A stretch of DNA of 64,000 nt from Monomorium pharaonis. Lineage: Eukaryota; Arthropoda; Insecta; Hymenoptera; Formicidae. Below the pieces are notes generated by a model. That model was not told the DNA's origin, did no database searches, and worked only from the letters and a program-made list of their open reading frames with translations. This document shows positions 59,331 to 64,000 of the stretch, one piece after another. The stretch is taken from the NCBI RefSeq assembly GCF_013373865.1, contig NC_050468.1:20664774-20728773 (forward strand), in the 5' to 3' direction. Numbering within the stretch: position 1 is the first letter of the stretch; each line of letters begins with the position of its first letter. Made by a program: the position numbers and the translations under genes.

Positions 59331-59470
59331 CACTCAATTTTTTATTTTACACTCAAATTTAAATTTACTCGCAAAATTGAGTATATACTTATTGAGTGTA
59401 TATTAAAAATTGAGAGTTAATTCTCAAACTGTCAATGTTTATACTCAATTTTGAGAGTACATACTTAATC
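59331..59470. repeat. cluster of ACTCAATTTT-like words
   Basis: CACTCAATTTT and its reverse complement AAAATTGAGT occur at least six times in about 140 bases, in both orientations, so the segment can form several alternative folds. It lies about 400 bases upstream of the chitin deacetylase promoter. Confidence 0.6.
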
Positions 59471-59848
59471 TTTCAGCATTACGAGATATTAATTTTACAA
59501 GATTTTAAGTAAATATTAGTAATTAAAGATAAAAATCTTATAAATCAAGCTTAAAAAGTATAAATGGATAAGAAAATTATATTCTTCATTAATTTCAAGT
59601 AGAGTTAATTTTCACAATTTTTAACTCTAAAGTTTATTATTACAAATTATAAAGGTATACGATATTTATTGGAAATGGATGTTAAATGATGACACAATAT
59701 CTATATCGATCGACTTCAAATTGACCGAAGTATTATCAAATGTTGCGGTGTTCGAAGTTGCTGTATTGCGATCGTTAGAGACAAGTGAAAATAGACAGTC
59801 TGGAAGAGATCCGCATGATATTAAACGCGATGAAGCAGGTACTCGTCA

Positions 59849-59880
59849 TATAAGGCATGCTTTCGTAGACAGCCGTCAGT
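59849..59880 (+). promoter_or_regulatory. core promoter of the chitin deacetylase gene
   Basis: TATAAG at 59849-59854 lies 29 bases before the A (59878) of TCAGTT, the arthropod initiator. The predicted 5' leader is 61 bases to the start codon at 59939. The spacing is the standard one for a focused promoter. Confidence 0.65.
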
Positions 59881-59938
59881 TTGAAAGTGCGAGCTGTCGC
59901 GCGTGGAACCGGTACAAATCCGCGCGCAAGATATCGAC

Positions 59939-62900
59939 ATGCGGTCGAGACTTTGTTTTGTGCTGATCACGTTGCTCGCTGTTTCCGGTGAGTTTCGCAA
60001 TTTTAGAAGTGTCCTCGTGAGTGCAAGTCCTCTTTCAAATCGCGCGCCAACCTATTTATTAAACGTCAATCAAAGTTTCGAAAGCGTTGAATTTAGAAGT
60101 AATGTAATATAGAGATGTCCCATTTTTAACGCGTCATTTTATATAACCGTAACTGTACTTATACTCCTTTTTAAATAAATATTAATAACATTTTTAAAAA
60201 GAAATAATTTTCATTTTACATTGCACAATTTTTAAACCAAACACATATATACTATTATAGACATTTTTTTAATATTTGAATAAATCTTAACAAGGTAAAC
60301 TCACATATTTTTATAAAATGTTAATATATTAAACATCGTTTTAGAACTCATTCCAATGGTAGTTGCCTTAGGAACAGTATTTTTTTATATCCATTCTTGC
60401 TTGAATAATCAAATGTTATTAAATTTTGTGATCCGGTAACTCTAAAATAATTTAAATTTATTAAATATAAATTAATAATTTGAACTTATCAAATAGATAA
60501 AAACTCAAATTTTTTACATTAATTAGTGCATAATGAAAGCTCTATTATTGTTGATGCATGTAATTCTAGTCACAAAAAAAGTGAGAAAGCAAGGTAAAAA
60601 CAAATTTACTTTAAAATACTGAAACTTTTACTGAAATAAAATAGGAAATTTTAAAAAGTGTATTTAAATTTAGAATTTCTGTGAAAGAAAAGAAGAAAAT
60701 AACTAATTTCCTTTTTGCATTTAATGAGATCAGAAAATAATATATTTTTGTACTTATAAAAAATAAGAAAAACAGTGGAAATAACGGTAAGTTTGAACAC
60801 AAAATAATTTTTGACAGCAGTATTTTTATGTAATTAAAAACTATTTTTTAAAACAAGAATAATATTATGTACAATCGACAAATATAGATAAAGTCAAAAC
60901 ATTTTATTGCTTCCGAAAAAATAAGAATTTTTCATATATGTAAAATTCTAATTAAATTCTTTCATTTGAGTAAGCTGTCATGTGTTAAAAATTTTTTTAT
61001 CTTTCCTATTTATTGAAAAATAAATGTTATATAAAATTATATCGAAGTAAATTAGATCCAAAATTTCGTCATAAACAATGATGCGTGTCAAAAGTTTCAT
61101 TTCTGTTTTTGCATTCGAGTGAAAACGATGGCTCTAATCGCATGAGATTTCTCTTCGAACAAGTGTACATCGCACGCTACAGATATCTGTTTCTGAAGCC
61201 AGACGGAACGTGAAAGTACCGCGTGCCTAAAGATAATCTCGTAACCGTGGGACATTGAAATCGTTTCGATCTTTGATAATATTCTTCTTTAAAGAAAAGT
61301 CTTCATTCACTTCAATAAAAGAGTAAATCTCTTTTTTAATAAACTATATAGATAGAATGACTGTTCTTTTAGTTTATAGAAAATTTTCTGCTTTTGATCC
61401 AAAAATTAAAAATGAATTTCTTTTTTAAATATTTTTATTCCTAATTTAAATTTTTATTTTAAAATAAATAATGTACAAAAATCAATTATTACTTAAATAA
61501 CTTAAAACAAATAAGAGAAAGAAAGAGAGAAAAGGAATATTAAGCTTTAAATATTGAAAAAAACCGCCGAAAAATATAAAAGAGTACGTAACAGAATTGT
61601 CAGTTAGTAGAATTGCAAATAATTAAAATGGTAAGCTGTTATTACAAAAAAAATTATTATTGAAAATAGACTAATTTTATGACACGCAATTGATACTTCT
61701 TCAGTTGTATCATCAATTGTACGTGCGTGTGCATACGTTGCTGGCAAAGTACTTTGAGTGAAAGTTTTAACGCGCAGTTTATGATAATGTTTTGTGTTCC
61801 TATTTATAAACTCGTAAAAAAGTATTGATTTTTGAATATCTAAAAACGAAGAAAATGTAGGTCACACGACTCATACCTCTACGACGTGATATTTTCAGCT
61901 AACATTGCGGCGGAGAAAGGAAAATCCGGAGAAGTTCCTTGTATAGACGACAACAAGTTCTATCGTAATCCTAAGGCACCATCACATAGTATCTGGTCAC
62001 CTGCAGAATGCGCTAAATATTTCCTCTGCTTAGGTAACTATAAACAAGCACAAAAAATCTATTTAAATTATCAATTAATTACAAATTTAATTAAAATTAC
62101 TAATAATATGTCTACACTGATCTAAAAGCAAAAATAAAATACAAATATCTCGCATGATTAAATATAGATATATTTTATTAAACACATAATATATACAGTA
62201 AAATATATTAAGAATTTCATAATTTAATTTATGTATTTATATTTAACAAGCATAACATTTAATTCATATATTAATATTTAATAGTTAAATATTTTATTTT
62301 TTTCTTTTATTTACATAAATTTTAATTTAATAAAGATTCTTATAGAATCTTTGCGATTATAGTGCAATTATAGTGTAATAATCATAAAAGAAAGAATTGT
62401 CTTGCACATAAAAACATTATACACACATACGCACGCATTATTTTTTATTACGCTTATTTTTTAAATATTTTTTAGTTTGTTTATTAAAAATTATAAATGT
62501 CTTAGAATTCATAGTTATTCTTAATATTTATTATTTCTGTTATTATATTACACTAATATTTTTGTAATACTAATTTTCTATAAAAAATATATTAAGAGTT
62601 TATTATAATTTAAAATTACATCTGCTCTATCATTAAACCATATTACAGATGATGAAGTGTTCGAATTCAAATGCTCGGAAGGACTTCTTTTCGACGTCTC
62701 TAGGCAGATTTGTGATTTTAAAACAAACGTCGATAATTGCGACGTAACTTCAGGTAAATTTTAGATAATCCTCTCTGAAACATACGAATAAAAGACTAAC
62801 AAGGCCCTCTGACTATAAACAAACGCCCGCAAACTTTATGCCGATTTCTACTCTTAAGAAAGCGATCAAGTGTTATACACGCAATACTTTCACCCGGAAA

Positions 62901-63942
62901 ATCATATGGTGATGACAAGTTAGTCATTTCTTTGTTTGTGAACATTAAATCTTTCATTGGAAATTCTAATTTGGAACATACCGATCATTAATATCCTTAA
63001 TAAAATGCCGGTGTGACAGAATTATCAAACATTAAGCTTAGAAATAAAAAAAATATTAAAACATTATCGATATATCATATATAATTCTATATTTATATAA
63101 ACATACGTTAGTAAGTTAAGTATTTCCCGATATTTATTTTATGTGCACATTAAATATGTAAAAGTTTTCAATTCTATAAAGCCAATTCAGAGAAAGTCGA
63201 ACCGATAATGTCACATCAGCATCTCTGTAAAGTGTTTATAATGTATTAGGTACATATTACAAATAATATTATTAAAGATGTAAAGTTTTAAATATTTTAA
63301 CTTTATTTTAGGTAAAATATACGTAGTACACATACATAATTTTTTTTTTTTTCATTTTTGAATATAAAATTGAATCTTTCGTGAATATATACATACAATC
63401 TTCGTAGTATAAAGCAGTTTAGTTACGTATATGTACCGAATGGTGATGTGAAGTTTTCAAAGCTTCTCGTAGATGCCCAACCGGCGAAGCCGCTGCTTAA
63501 GGATGGCGAATGTGACGAGGAAAGCCTGGCCTGCGGAGATGGTACGTGTCTTCCGGCTCTATATTTTTGTGATGGAAGCGTCGATTGTCCCGATAGCTCT
63601 GACGAAGGATGGTGTGGTAAGAAATACAAAGAATGCACATACATTCGTTAAAAAATATGTAAAAAATGACACTTATTTTTCCATTAACAATGTAAAAATA
63701 AAATAATATACATTTTATAATATATTTCAGTCATTAATAAAAACATCAATCTGTTATAGACATGAGACACGATATAAATGCTGCGTCAGTTTGTGACGCG
63801 CAGAAATGCCAGTTACCAAATTGTTGGTGCTCTAAGGATGGAACTCAAATTCCAGGAAATTTTACTGCACTCGCGATTCCACAAATGATAGCGATCACTT
63901 TTGATGATGCTGTAAATGCTGAAAATTTTGAACTTTACTCAA
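59939..63942 (+). CDS. chitin deacetylase (CBM14-LDLa-NodB), 5' part
   Basis: A secreted enzyme that removes acetyl groups from chitin in cuticle or tracheal matrix. Five exons in the window: 59939-59987, 61899-62033, 62649-62753, 63473-63616 and 63760-63942, all joined in phase 1, covering 205 residues; the gene runs off the right edge. Signal peptide MRSRLCFVLITLLAVSA. A CBM14 chitin-binding domain (about residues 31-93) has six Cys (PCIDDNKFYRN, ECAKYF, FKCSEG, QICDF, DNCDV). An LDLa domain (about 108-144) has six Cys and the DCPDSSDE calcium motif. A linker (CQLPNCWCSKDGTQIPG) leads to NodB motif 1, TFDDA, at residues 191-195, with the metal-binding Asp pair present. The domain order is that of insect groups I and II (serpentine/vermiform and CDA3 types); I lean to the CDA3 type from the linker but cannot prove it. 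Confidence 0.93.
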
Positions 63943-64000
63943 GTAAGTTAATAAGAAATTAATGTTACCGATCAAAAAATTAACTATGATTTATTATTTT

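Larger units (their letters stand above)
53200..59840. other. intergenic region between the calcium-binding protein and chitin deacetylase genes
   Basis: About 6.6 kb, AT-rich, with no exon I can support. Notable contents are a CG/TATG/TA simple repeat near 53797-53835, less AT-rich blocks at 54480-54720 and 54960-55200, a perfect palindrome at 56019-56034, a 107-residue orphan frame at 57073-57396, and a nested palindrome at 58739-58882. Confidence 0.5.

Noticed and set aside
59679..60112. Two overlapping plus-strand frames around the chitin deacetylase start
   Set aside because: They run through the TATA box and initiator or ignore the good donor at 59988. The short signal-peptide exon explains the region.

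Overview
The window looks like AT-rich nuclear DNA of an insect, most likely a hymenopteran and possibly an ant. The genes are split by short introns with GT/AG borders, CpG-rich islands mark promoters, microsatellites are long, and small inverted-repeat transposons (MITEs) are scattered through the gaps. The species call is inference. The gene calls come from protein motifs read exon by exon with matching splice phases.

Layout. (1) 1-14.8 kb: a head-to-tail array of invertebrate-type (i-type, destabilase-family) lysozyme genes on the minus strand. Two complete four-exon genes (1605-5316 and 6939-13220) lie in the window. Positions 1-480 repeat the 5' flank of the first gene, so a third copy probably starts about 310 bases left of the window. 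(2) 15.6-17.3 kb, minus: translation elongation factor 1-beta (the nucleotide exchange factor of eEF1A), three exons. (3) 17.4-25.0 kb: intergenic, with several MITEs. (4) 25.68-45.39 kb, plus: a Niemann-Pick C1 (NPC1) lysosomal cholesterol transporter gene of about 19 exons. It has two phase-compatible alternative last exons (42899-43062 and 45214-45392) that encode different cytoplasmic tails. (5) 49.3-53.0 kb, minus: a sarcoplasmic calcium-binding protein with five coding exons and a TATA plus TCAGT core promoter. (6) 53.2-59.8 kb: intergenic, with a 16-base TALE-type palindrome and a nested palindrome. (7) 59.94 kb to the right edge, plus: the 5' part of a secreted chitin deacetylase (signal peptide, CBM14, LDLa, start of the NodB domain), also with a TATA plus TCAGT promoter.

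The genes do not form one pathway; they are ordinary insect neighbours: secreted lysozyme-like proteins, translation, endolysosomal sterol export, muscle calcium buffering and cuticle chitin modification. I found no bacterial-type system, CRISPR array or clear virus. The observations most worth following are the NPC1 tail switch, the lysozyme array with its conserved intron blocks and absent muramidase residues, and the MITE family.
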